DNA of 62,502 nucleotides from Aestuariivirga sp. (GTDB lineage: Bacteria; Pseudomonadota; Alphaproteobacteria; Rhizobiales; Aestuariivirgaceae). Below are positions 9,202-17,597 of this stretch, one piece after another. The position numbers and the translations under genes were made by a program. Location of the stretch: assembly GCA_030680855.1 (NCBI GenBank), contig JAUXUN010000061.1, positions 1-62,502 of the forward strand, in the 5' to 3' direction. The notes beneath the pieces are model-generated. The model was given only the letters and a program-made list of their open reading frames with translations, was not told the DNA's origin and ran no database searches. How positions within the stretch are numbered: the first letter of the stretch is position 1; each line of letters starts with the position of its first letter.

Positions 9202-10460
9202 TGGCCGAGCAAACCCAGTCAACTGACAAGCGGCCACCCGACGATATCGAATTGCGGGTGCGGCCAAGGCCGGTTCGCCGCATCAATCGCAGAGTCTTGA
9301 TTGGCGGAACGGCGCTCCTATCGGTGGTGCTTCTGGGCGCAGTGCTGGTGGCGCTTGATCCCCCGGACTGGCGCGGAGGTCAAGTCCAACAGGAACTCTA
9401 CAATACCGACCGCAAGGCAACGGCAGAAGGTTTAGCCAATCTGCCTTCCACTTATGATGCCATCCCCAAACTGGGTCCGCCACTTCCCGGCGACTTCGGT
9501 GATGCCCTTCATAAGGTGGACACAGGGCAGGGTGCAGAACTCCCGCTTCCCGACCGACCCTTCCAACCGGACCCCGAAGCCGATATTGCGCGGGCTGACC
9601 GCATTCGCTTGGCACGTCTCGCCCAACAGGGCAGGGAGTCAAAGCTCTTCTATGCTGTCACGACCGCCCGGAAAATCGGAGAAGGAGATAACAAATCCAC
9701 TGACGCGGGAAACGCGACATCGGGGCGTTCGCCTTTTGAAGCTCTTGCAGGATTGGATACGTTTCAGAACGGAGGGGCGCCGCAAAATGGGCCTCAAACC
9801 AATCGGGATAAGAAGATTGCCTTCCTCAATGGCAAGCCGGATACCGATATCTACAATCCCCACAGTCTCCAAAGGCCGGTATCGCCCTTTACCCTGATGG
9901 CGGGTTCGATCATTCCGGCCAGTCTGGTCACAGGCTTGAACTCGGACCTGCCGGGCTTTGTGATCGGGCAGGTCACAGAGAATGTCTTTGACACGGTGAC
10001 GGGCCACTATCTGCTGGTTCCCCAGGGCACCAAGATCACCGGCAAGTATGACAGTATCGTTGCCTTCGGCCAGAAGCGGGCGCTTGTTGTCTGGCAGCGG
10101 TTGATCCGGCCTGATGGCTCATCGATTGTGATCGACAATCTGCCCGCAACGGACGAGGGCGGCTACGCCGGGCTCGAGGACAAGGTTGATTTCCATACCT
10201 GGGCACTTCTCAAGGGCGTTGCGCTTGCAACCCTTCTCGGTGTCGGGACTGAACTTTCGGTTGGCAATAGTCAGAATGACCTCGTGGCAGCCATCGAACA
10301 ATCCGCCCAGAAGAATGCCAATCAGGCAGGCCAAAACCTTGTTGACCGGACACTCGACGTCCAACCGACTTTGACGGTGCGGCCAGGCTGGCCACTTCGC
10401 ATCATTGTCCACAAGGATATTGTGCTCAGTCCTTATCCAAAGACGGGAGCAAAGCCATGA
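9201..10460 (+). CDS. trbI: TrbI, VirB10-like conjugation protein
   Basis: A 419-residue VirB10/TrbI protein spanning from inner to outer membrane. It has a short basic N-terminus, one membrane helix (VLIGGTALLSVVLLGAVLVAL), a Pro-rich periplasmic linker and a C-terminal beta-barrel domain (SLVTGLNSDLPGFVIGQVTENVFD, LLVPQGTKITGKYDS). Its stop overlaps the next gene by 4 bp. It completes the set of structural trb genes seen here. Confidence 0.94.
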   Translation: MAEQTQSTDKRPPDDIELRVRPRPVRRINRRVLIGGTALLSVVLLGAVLVALDPPDWRGGQVQQELYNTDRKATAEGLANLPSTYDAIPKLGPPLPGDFGDALHKVDTGQGAELPLPDRPFQPDPEADIARADRIRLARLAQQGRESKLFYAVTTARKIGEGDNKSTDAGNATSGRSPFEALAGLDTFQNGGAPQNGPQTNRDKKIAFLNGKPDTDIYNPHSLQRPVSPFTLMAGSIIPASLVTGLNSDLPGFVIGQVTENVFDTVTGHYLLVPQGTKITGKYDSIVAFGQKRALVVWQRLIRPDGSSIVIDNLPATDEGGYAGLEDKVDFHTWALLKGVALATLLGVGTELSVGNSQNDLVAAIEQSAQKNANQAGQNLVDRTLDVQPTLTVRPGWPLRIIVHKDIVLSPYPKTGAKP

Positions 10461-10756
10461 GCGCTCTGAAACTTGCGCAATTGCCGGACCGGGTTCCGGT
10501 CAAGCTCGCCATCACGGTTCAACCTGAACTCAAGAAGGCACTTGATGATTATGCACTGCTCTATGCCCGAAACTATGGTGCAGAGGAGAGCGTGGCAGAA
10601 CTCATCCCTTATATGCTCGAAGCGTTTCTTAAGGCCGATGCTGCTTTCCGAACTGGCCGGAAAGAACTGCAGGATGTGCCCCGTTTACCGATAGCGCGAC
10701 GAAAATCGGGAAAGAGCGGCAGAGCATCGGACGCAACAAATAAGGAGAATAGCTGA
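10457..10756 (+). CDS. DUF2274 protein of the trb operon
   Basis: A 99-residue protein with the DUF2274 pattern: LPDRVPVKLAITVQPELKKALDDYALLY, then a helix that includes AELIPYMLEAFLKAD. DUF2274 genes follow trbI in many proteobacterial ICEs. The opening resembles a small RHH-type fold, so a DNA-binding or accessory role is possible, but none is established to my knowledge. It overlaps trbI by 4 bp and the next gene by 1 bp, so all are one transcript. Confidence 0.85.
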   Translation: MSALKLAQLPDRVPVKLAITVQPELKKALDDYALLYARNYGAEESVAELIPYMLEAFLKADAAFRTGRKELQDVPRLPIARRKSGKSGRASDATNKENS

Positions 10757-11067
10757 TGTCTGTCATTGGAACCTTTGTTGCGACGACCGATGGCTATGTC
10801 GGGACAATTCGGACGCTCACACTTCATGCGAAACTAAGGCTCGTGGCCGTCGATAATAAGCCAAAGGAAGATAGTCCGGATTTTCGGTTTCTGTTTGGTC
10901 TGCAGGAAGTGGGGGCTGCTTGGAAAGCCATGACCCATGAGGCTGAACCGCGTGAATATCTCAGCGCGGTTATTGACGATCCCATGTTTTCGGAGCCGTT
11001 GCGAGGTGCGCTATTTGAAGAAAGCGGCAAATTGAATTTGGTCTGGAGGCGGAAAATTAGAGAGTAG
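10756..11067 (+). CDS. DUF736 family protein
   Basis: A 103-residue protein of the DUF736 family (MSVIGTFVATTDGYVGTIRTL at the start, SPDFRFLFGLQEVGAAWK in the middle, then LSAVIDDPMF). DUF736 genes are common on alphaproteobacterial plasmids and ICEs and are often next to transfer genes. The function is not known to me. The start overlaps the preceding stop by 1 bp (TGATG). It is the last gene of the transfer operon. Confidence 0.88.
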   Translation: MSVIGTFVATTDGYVGTIRTLTLHAKLRLVAVDNKPKEDSPDFRFLFGLQEVGAAWKAMTHEAEPREYLSAVIDDPMFSEPLRGALFEESGKLNLVWRRKIRE

Positions 11068-11218
11068 ACTCAAGCAAGGCCTTTGGTGGCAGGCATGTCA
11101 GAAGGTACCCAGCAAATCCTCCACAATCAACTACACAGCATACTTTGCGCGAGTTCCGCTTGGCAGAAACAGAGAGAGAATTCAAAAAAATGCAACACAA
11201 AAATTGGGAGGAGCCGTT

Positions 11219-11842
11219 ATGACAGTTATTGCTCCGTTTGCCAGCGACGATGTCGTTGCGACAGGCGTAAAAGATCGGGATCGTTCGATTAAGACACTGA
11301 CACTTGCCTTCTCCGTTGATCCATTTGTGAGGTTCTGCTATCCAAACCCCGTTAGCTATTTGGTCCATTTTCCGAATTTTGCAGAAACGTTAGGTGGCAA
11401 GGCCTTCACATGCGGGAGTGCCTATCACAGCGGTGAACATCTCGGAGCGGCCCTCTGGCTCCCGCCTCACACTCTTCCGGATGAGAAGGATGTATTCGAG
11501 CATTTCGAACGAACCCTCGATCCACCAACCACCAAGACCGTGTTGGCCGTATTGAACCAGATGGACAGATATCAACCCGAAGAACCGCACTGGTATCTCG
11601 CCTTCATTGGCGTTGATGTCAGCCATCAAGGGCAGGGGATTGGATCTAAGCTGTTGAAGCCAATGATCGACAAATTTGACCACGAGGAGTGCCTAGCCTA
11701 CCTGGAATCGACAAATGCAGCCAACATTCCACTCTATGAGCGGCTTGGGTTCAATTTGATTGGATGCATCGAGGTCGATGACTGCCCACCGCTTTTTCCT
11801 ATGGTTCGACGCCCACAGGTTGCTGGACGACCTAGAAGTTGA
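11219..11842 (+). CDS. GNAT family N-acetyltransferase
   Basis: A 207-residue acetyl-CoA-dependent acyltransferase. The segment LAFIGVDVSHQGQGIGSKLL carries the acetyl-CoA-binding Q-x-x-G-x-G motif, and YLESTNAANIPLYERLGF is the usual GNAT C-terminal part. The ATG at 11219 has a strong GGGAGGAG site upstream. The substrate cannot be told. It is separated from the transfer operon by 151 bp and runs tail-to-tail into the ATPase gene, so it is its own cargo unit. The small resistance-type acetyltransferases look similar. Confidence 0.85.
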   Translation: MTVIAPFASDDVVATGVKDRDRSIKTLTLAFSVDPFVRFCYPNPVSYLVHFPNFAETLGGKAFTCGSAYHSGEHLGAALWLPPHTLPDEKDVFEHFERTLDPPTTKTVLAVLNQMDRYQPEEPHWYLAFIGVDVSHQGQGIGSKLLKPMIDKFDHEECLAYLESTNAANIPLYERLGFNLIGCIEVDDCPPLFPMVRRPQVAGRPRS

Positions 11843-11869
11843 ATATGAAAGCGATCTGCAGCTGAGCCA

Positions 11870-14545
11870 CTAACTGATCTCCGATGGAACCTGAACGCGC
11901 AACGTGTGACCGCCGAGCGGCGCAAACGTGCGCAGTCGGCATGTCAGAACGATAACTTGCTGGTTCCGTCCGGCGCGGCTGAGAGCATCGAACATCAGCT
12001 TGATGCGATCATCGTCGCAATAGACCAGCGCGTCATCCAGAATGACCGGAACCGTCTGTCCCCGCTCGGCGAGCATGGATGCCATCGCCAATCGCACGAG
12101 AACGGCGATTTGCTCCTGAGTGCCGTCGGAAAGCCGCGTGAATGTTTCGGTGCGATCCCGTTTGATGCCGGTTATGGCGAAACCGTCGCCCAACTCAAGC
12201 TCGGCACCGGGAAAGAGGTCATTGAGAAACGGCCGCAGATGCTTCCGAACTGGCTCGTAATAGTGCTCGCGGCCTTCAGCCAAACAGCTAGAGACCGTGT
12301 CGCGCAACAATTGGAGCGTGGCGGCACGCTCTTGAAATCGCGACCTCTCACGCTCGGCCAGTGTTCGCTGTTCCTGAGCGGCGGCCAAGGCTTCGCCAAC
12401 ACCATCGCCCCCTGCGGTTTGGATTTGCCCTGTCAGCCGACCAATTTCCCGCTCAAGCTGAATCAAGTCGTTCTTCCGGTTTTCGAGCGCCTGCTCCAGC
12501 CGCTGGCCGCGAACCTCTCGCCGCTCGATCTCTGCGGCATCGGGCGTCGTTTGCCGCTTGGCTGAAAGCACGGTTGCGGCGGTCTGATGGGCGGTTTCGG
12601 CAGTCGTGACATCGGTAACGAGGCTGGTGTCTCGCGCTGCCCTTTCGGAATCAGGACAAAGAGCGATATCGTCTTCAATGCTCTTTCGAATAACTTCGAG
12701 TTTGGATTCCGTACCGCTGCGGGCTCCGACTGCGCCCTCAAGTGCTTCCTGTTGCTGCTCGCGTGTTTCCTCAAGGCTGGCCCGGCGCGCATCAAGCGGC
12801 GCACGCTTCTGACTTAGTTCCAGCTTCTCTTCTTCAATCTCTTTGCTGCTGGGAAGACTTTGGCGTTTGGTATCGGTCAGCGCGGCGGAAATCGCTGCGT
12901 CCGTCTCCGCAAGATCACTCTTGGTTTTTGCAATGACCGATGCCGGGTCGCCAGTAACCTTAAGGGTTTTCAACTCGGTCAGCACTGCCTTGCGGCTTGC
13001 CTCCAAATCATGGCGTTTGGAGAGCAGCGCACGCGCCTCGGCGGAAGTGGCAACACCGATTGATTCCAAGAGCGTCGATCGCTCTGCATCGGATGACTGG
13101 CGCTCTTCATGTCTCACGTTCGGTGCGGGCGTCACGGTGACAACCGCCAATTCTCCAATCGTGATCTTTGTCGGCGCGAGAATTGGAGCGCTGTGGGCAC
13201 CTTCAGGCTGGGCACTTCCGATGCGTACTTGCCCAGCTCCAGCGGGCTTCACCTCAATGGTTAGATGAGCGGCAGCCGCAGAGAGCTGCGCGTCCAGCGT
13301 TGCAATTTGCCGGTCCAATTCATCGAGGTCTTCAATATGTTTTGGCTTGATGCTTATTTGGGTGAGTTGAGCATCGATCTGCAATAGCTCCTTGGACGCC
13401 CGCTCAAGTGCCGTGAGTTGACGCGCAAGGTCGTCCTTCCTCATGGCCCGGATGGATGCCGCCGCTAGTTTCTCAAGTTGCTGCTCCAGAGTAGACAGTG
13501 CGTGCGCCTGCTTCTCGATATCCGCAATCTGCTCCTGTGTGCGCAACAGCGCAGTGCGGGCTTCTTGCTCACGCGCTCGCTGTTCGGGAAGGCTTTTCGT
13601 CTGGGCGGCCTCGCTTCGCCGACTTGCATCAATCCGTGCGGTCAGATCGCGCAACTGTTTAAGACGTTGCGACGCGCCCTCAACTGCGCGTCTGGCGCTG
13701 CTTTCTTCCGCTTCAAAACGGCGGATTTCTTGGGCCGATGACCGGGCTTCGGCTAAGCTGTTCTTGGCTTCGATAAGCTCTTTCGCCAACTGGTCCGTTG
13801 TGGCGGGGTCGGTGAGTTCTTGATGTTGCTGGCGGAGCTTAAGCAAATTGGTGAATTGCTGGTCAAGCGCGGTGAGCTTGCCCTGCACCTCTGTTTCGGC
13901 AGCTTTCCAATGTTCGACCTCTTGAACTGCGCGATGAAGGGGGCCATCGCTTCTTGGACGATTGGTGTCGGTCAGGTAGCGCCGCAATTCTGTATTTATG
14001 TCTTCGACGGCCTGCCGCGCGCGTTCACCACCAATGAGTGCGCCCACCTCGGACTCGATTGCGGAGTTCAACACGGACGATGCGGCGGCACCGGGAGCCG
14101 GGACCCTAAACGACGCGCCTTGTCCGACCCAAAGGACGCCAAACGCTCCATCATCAAGGGTTCTGCCACTGCCAGGACTCAGGCCCAATAATTCCCAAAC
14201 GGCTTCGTCGGCCTGCTTTCCACGCGCGATTTCACGGCCATCCTCGGTCAAGGTCGCGCTCGGCGAGCGGAGAAAACATTTCTTGATAACGTAGGTGTGC
14301 CCGTTGTGCTCGAAGGTGAGCTGAACCGTCGCTGGCAACTGGCTGTCGTCGGAACCGAGGTCTTTTATTTCCTGAACCTTGCTGTCATGCCGTGAAAAGA
14401 GGCAGGTACGAATGGCACGAAACAAGGTTGATTTTCCGGCCTCGTTCCCTGCGGCAAGAACATTCACTCCTTCGACGAAGCCGTCGATATGCGTCGCTGA
14501 CGCAAAGCGCCCAACACCTTCGACCATCAGTGCCTTGATAAACAT
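11870..14545 (-). CDS. SbcC/YhaN-like AAA ATPase with long coiled coil
   Basis: An 891-residue SMC-like ATPase. The N-terminus has the Walker A motif GNEAGKST. The middle ~500 residues are helical coiled coil, and the C-terminus has the ABC signature region (RLSDGTQEQIAVLVRLAM) and Walker B (VPVILDDALVYCDDDR). I see no CxxC zinc hook in the coiled coil. Its start overlaps the stop of the metallophosphoesterase gene by 1 bp (ATGA), a layout like sbcD-sbcC or yhaO-yhaN. The pair probably forms a DNA-end processing complex. As ICE cargo it may serve DNA repair or defence; the sequence does not decide this. Confidence 0.85.
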   Translation of the reverse strand: MFIKALMVEGVGRFASATHIDGFVEGVNVLAAGNEAGKSTLFRAIRTCLFSRHDSKVQEIKDLGSDDSQLPATVQLTFEHNGHTYVIKKCFLRSPSATLTEDGREIARGKQADEAVWELLGLSPGSGRTLDDGAFGVLWVGQGASFRVPAPGAAASSVLNSAIESEVGALIGGERARQAVEDINTELRRYLTDTNRPRSDGPLHRAVQEVEHWKAAETEVQGKLTALDQQFTNLLKLRQQHQELTDPATTDQLAKELIEAKNSLAEARSSAQEIRRFEAEESSARRAVEGASQRLKQLRDLTARIDASRRSEAAQTKSLPEQRAREQEARTALLRTQEQIADIEKQAHALSTLEQQLEKLAAASIRAMRKDDLARQLTALERASKELLQIDAQLTQISIKPKHIEDLDELDRQIATLDAQLSAAAAHLTIEVKPAGAGQVRIGSAQPEGAHSAPILAPTKITIGELAVVTVTPAPNVRHEERQSSDAERSTLLESIGVATSAEARALLSKRHDLEASRKAVLTELKTLKVTGDPASVIAKTKSDLAETDAAISAALTDTKRQSLPSSKEIEEEKLELSQKRAPLDARRASLEETREQQQEALEGAVGARSGTESKLEVIRKSIEDDIALCPDSERAARDTSLVTDVTTAETAHQTAATVLSAKRQTTPDAAEIERREVRGQRLEQALENRKNDLIQLEREIGRLTGQIQTAGGDGVGEALAAAQEQRTLAERERSRFQERAATLQLLRDTVSSCLAEGREHYYEPVRKHLRPFLNDLFPGAELELGDGFAITGIKRDRTETFTRLSDGTQEQIAVLVRLAMASMLAERGQTVPVILDDALVYCDDDRIKLMFDALSRAGRNQQVIVLTCRLRTFAPLGGHTLRVQVPSEIS

Positions 14546-15675
14546 CAGGCGGCCTCTCCCTGCTGCTGGTCAACAACGCGCAGATAGAGTTCGATCAGTG
14601 CGTCTTCAGCACGGCGGCGCGTCTCGGCGCTCTGGGTGGGATCATCCACCATCGCCTTGAGGCGGTCGGCGGAACGGCGGAGTACGCCGTCAAAATCAAT
14701 GGCTTCAAGATCGGCTTCTGTGGGGCGCGCGACCAGCGCGGTCTGATCGAGGTCCAGATGAAACACCGCAGCTTCAAGATCAACAAGGCGGCGCTGAAGT
14801 TGCGCGTGTGCGGCAAGCGGGAGCGTTCCCTCAAACCTGAGACGCAAAATCAGGCAGGAGAGGTCTTGTTCATTGCGCAGACGTTGATCGAGATCAGCAA
14901 GTTCACTGCCATCACTTAAACGCTCGGTGCGGGTGAGCCACCGGTAAGTGCCTGTGGTTAGCTCCTTAACAGAGGCTTGCGCTCCAGGTCCGGGAATCTC
15001 GACAAGCAAGGCGGTGCCGCGCTCCTGTCGTCCTGCTCGATCAGGCTCCGGCGTTCCCGCGTACCAGACAGCCGGTCCAATTTGAACAGTACGGTGCCAA
15101 TCTCCCAAAGCCAGATAATCTAATTTGGCTTTTGCGGGCCGCGTGGGATCGATCGGGTTGTTGGCTTCGCCCTCACTGGTGAAATTTATGACTGAGCCAT
15201 GCGCAAGCCCGATGCGCAAAGCACCGGCTGGCGTTGCGGCGTTGTCCATCCATGCGGTAAGGTCATCAAATTCACTCTTTCGTAGCAGGGGCGCCGGTAA
15301 CAGAAAGGCACTGTCCGTTAGCTGAACCGGCTTCGGTGCGAGATGCAAGTGAATATGCGAGGGTAATCCGAGCTGGGCGACGCGGTCCCACACGCCTTCA
15401 GGTCGATGAGGGTCATGGTTTCCGGGAAGCAGATGCCACTGGATATCCGCGAACGGCTTCATCCGCTCAATCGGCGCTCGAAGCGTAATCGTATTCGGTG
15501 CTTCATTGTCGTAGACGTCACCTGCGACCAGGATGTGTTGGACGCCATTTGTCCGCGCCAACTGTCCAAGGCGTTCGATTGCAACAAGCCGCGCCTGTCG
15601 TAGCGTTTCTTCCTTCGCTTCGAACTGTTTGAAGACCTTGCCGATCTGCCAGTCCGCAGTGTGAATAAACCGCAT
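14545..15675 (-). CDS. SbcD/YhaO-like metallophosphoesterase (DNA exonuclease family)
   Basis: A 376-residue calcineurin-like phosphoesterase. The metal-binding motifs are in order: FIHTADWQIG, VAGDVYDNEAP, LLPGNHDPHR, GLAHGS and LALGDWHRT. This is the Mre11/SbcD/YhaO type. The ATG at 15675 follows a strong GGGAGGATG site; the frame is open further upstream to 15846, but that stretch does not look like the family. It is coupled to the downstream ATPase by an ATGA overlap, so the two are expected in equal amounts as subunits of one complex. Confidence 0.88.
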   Translation of the reverse strand: MRFIHTADWQIGKVFKQFEAKEETLRQARLVAIERLGQLARTNGVQHILVAGDVYDNEAPNTITLRAPIERMKPFADIQWHLLPGNHDPHRPEGVWDRVAQLGLPSHIHLHLAPKPVQLTDSAFLLPAPLLRKSEFDDLTAWMDNAATPAGALRIGLAHGSVINFTSEGEANNPIDPTRPAKAKLDYLALGDWHRTVQIGPAVWYAGTPEPDRAGRQERGTALLVEIPGPGAQASVKELTTGTYRWLTRTERLSDGSELADLDQRLRNEQDLSCLILRLRFEGTLPLAAHAQLQRRLVDLEAAVFHLDLDQTALVARPTEADLEAIDFDGVLRRSADRLKAMVDDPTQSAETRRRAEDALIELYLRVVDQQQGEAA

Positions 15676-15907
15676 AAGACATCCTCCCGCCGCACGATAG
15701 CATAGTCGGTTTGTCTCATCCAGAAGTTGCGAATGCTGCTTTCTTGAAGTTTCGGATGTCTGCCTTTGGCAATTTTCCACTGTTGGCCGAAAGCGTCGCA
15801 TTGCTTGCTCCTGCATTTCTTCTGCAGTGGTGAGGTAAGCCGACATAAATCAAACGACGTTTGACCGACGCTGATGGCCCATAGTGGACCTCTATGTTGT
15901 CAGAGAC
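15676..15907. other. Intergenic region before the inverted-repeat cassette
   Basis: About 230 bp between the start of the metallophosphoesterase gene and the left inverted repeat. It must contain the promoter of the nuclease/ATPase pair, but I cannot place the -35/-10 boxes with any certainty. No gene or repeat is visible. Confidence 0.4.
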
Positions 15908-15945
15908 GGGTAGTGTCTCAATTTGAATTTCCGCTTTGGGCCAAG
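15908..15945 (+). repeat. Left 38-bp terminal inverted repeat
   Basis: Pairs with 17293-17330 in inverse orientation with mismatches only at positions 21, 32, 33 and 38 of the repeat. Homology stops sharply on both sides. Confidence 0.8.
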
Positions 15946-16061
15946 CCAGACTTCCCTAAGAAGCCACTCGGCTGTAGATTTGGTGAACTGCGTGGCAGTT
16001 GACACCTGCCGCTCGAACTTAGTCCGATATGCCCATACTCGCAATCGTCCGTGGAGAAGGA

Positions 16062-17141
16062 ATGACAGGAATGGAGTGCTTTCGGATTGACGAGAGCGGA
16101 TACACCGGCTTCGATCTTCTCAACCGTGACCAGTGCTTTCAGGGTGCGACGGCGATCGCCATCACCAACGAAGACGCGGGGCGACTGATTGAGAAGCACT
16201 TCCCCAACCTGCAGGCGGCGGAGCTGAAGTACCGCACCCTGTCACGCCGTCAAAGCAATCATCCACGGCTCCTCGCGCTGCAACGCGAACTGCTGACCAA
16301 TTACAAGTGCGTGACCTACGTCTGCGACAAGCGCTATTTGCTGGTGCTGATGTTCGTCGATTACGCGGTCGAGCCCTTCTACCACGAACGGGGTTTTGAC
16401 CTGTACGGGGACGGGCGAAACTACGCCATGGCGTCGCTTCTCTCCATGGTCGGCCCTACGCTCCTGGGCAAAGAGATATTCGACGGCTTGTTAGCGGCTT
16501 TCCAGTTTGCGGTGAAAGCTAAGACGCAGGACGCGCTGCAGGAACTGGTTTCAGCGGCGAGGCGGACGAAGTGGCGTGAGATACCAGAAATTCTGGGACC
16601 CTTGGCACAGTATGCTGCGCCCGAGTGCCTTGATGCAATAGTGACGCCAGGCGTGAACACCGACGCTGCCCTCGTAGTGCTGCAGTCATTGATCAGCCGC
16701 ATGGAGGTCATGGCTGATGGACCATACCGGGTGGAGCACGATCAGTCGAAGAACCTCTTGACCTACCATGAGCTCATCCAGCGCTTCATTGACCACGATA
16801 TGGACATCGAGTTTCGGCAGACCCAAATCACTAGCATGAAGTTTCCGCTCAAGCTCACTGAGGTTGCGCAGGTCGACTCCAAGTTAAGCCATGCGGTCCA
16901 GCTGGCCGATGTCACGATTGGGGCGGCAATTGAGGCGGCCAACAATCTCACTGGCTTGCGGTCGGGCGGGCTGGATCCAGACGCGTTGCTGCCGCTCTAT
17001 CGCGACGATCAGTTCATTCATCTGGTGCCAACTGTCGACTTTGAAGAGCAGCGGCGCTTTCGGGAGGGAACCCAGGCAGCTGAAATGATTAACTACTTTG
17101 CCGCAAACTTCTTCGGCCCGTCGTCAGGAGAGGGCATCTGA
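16062..17141 (+). CDS. DUF3800 domain protein
   Basis: A protein of 359 residues with the DUF3800 hallmark DESG motif (FRIDESGYTGFDLL) close to the N-terminus, and a later acidic cluster (VQLADVTIGAA) that matches the second conserved Asp region of this RNase H-like fold family. The family is common on mobile elements and beside defence genes; its biochemical activity is uncertain. ATG 16062 is preferred because GGAGAAGGA lies just before it; ATG 16029 in the same frame is an alternative. It lies alone inside a pair of 38-bp inverted repeats. Confidence 0.8.
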   Translation: MTGMECFRIDESGYTGFDLLNRDQCFQGATAIAITNEDAGRLIEKHFPNLQAAELKYRTLSRRQSNHPRLLALQRELLTNYKCVTYVCDKRYLLVLMFVDYAVEPFYHERGFDLYGDGRNYAMASLLSMVGPTLLGKEIFDGLLAAFQFAVKAKTQDALQELVSAARRTKWREIPEILGPLAQYAAPECLDAIVTPGVNTDAALVVLQSLISRMEVMADGPYRVEHDQSKNLLTYHELIQRFIDHDMDIEFRQTQITSMKFPLKLTEVAQVDSKLSHAVQLADVTIGAAIEAANNLTGLRSGGLDPDALLPLYRDDQFIHLVPTVDFEEQRRFREGTQAAEMINYFAANFFGPSSGEGI

Positions 17142-17292
17142 CGCTCGAGGCAACCGGGCCGTGCGCGAAGTCGGGGGACTCTCTACTCACCCAAGCGGTG
17201 CATCCAATGGCCCCGAGGCCAGTAGCTGGGCAGTTTATCCGGCGTGATCTGGTTGCCTTCGTCTGTGCTTGCCATCAACGCACAGTGTCCTG

Positions 17293-17330
17293 TTTGGGTC
17301 AAAGCGGAATTTCAAATTGAGACACTACCC
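17293..17330 (-). repeat. Right 38-bp terminal inverted repeat
   Basis: Reverse complement reads GGGTAGTGTCTCAATTTGAA and continues as a close copy of the left repeat. The ~150 bp between the DUF3800 stop and this repeat hold no gene. Confidence 0.8.
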
Positions 17331-17486
17331 AGATACGCCGCACCTTGCATCTAATGGTCGAAAGTAATAAAATACAATTTTTAGCATACTGTCTTCCCAA
17401 CAACTCTATTACAGATAGCAATATGGCTGAAGCACGTCCGCTCCATCTTCATACTGTTGAGAGTGTTTGCTCCGAGCTTATTGGAG
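17331..17486. other. Short stretch between the DUF3800 cassette and IS21 element
   Basis: AT-rich stretch without a complete gene. An ATG at 17423 opens a frame (MAEARPLHLHTVESVCSELIG) that runs straight into the left end of the insertion sequence. It could be the beginning of a gene cut by the insertion. It does not join in frame, or with the missing length, to the ATPase remnant on the other side. Confidence 0.35.
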
Positions 17487-17597
17487 TGTGTTTCGGCATG
17501 CAATTTTGACCCACTAGGCACGGGAATCGGCATCCAAAATTGACCCACCGTGCTGTTGCTAGACTGCCCGCTTTTGGATTGAGCGGGTGGTGTGGGG

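Larger units (their letters stand above)
15908..17330. mobile_element. Inverted-repeat-bounded cassette carrying a DUF3800 gene, no transposase
   Basis: Two 38-bp inverted repeats, 15908-15945 and 17293-17330, match at 34 of 38 positions; each begins GGGTAGTGTCTCAATTTGAA reading inward. The only gene between them is the DUF3800 gene. No transposase or resolvase is present. The 38-bp length, the GGG ends and the GTCTCA core recall Tn3-family ends, but that link is an inference. No clear target duplication is visible (gagac on the left, agata on the right). It may be a passenger cassette moved in trans. Confidence 0.6.

Noticed and set aside
17423-17486. First exon-like part of the IS21-interrupted ATPase gene
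   Set aside because: The 21-residue start does not continue in frame into the remnant and cannot supply the missing ATP-binding domain; a deletion is needed to explain the remnant.
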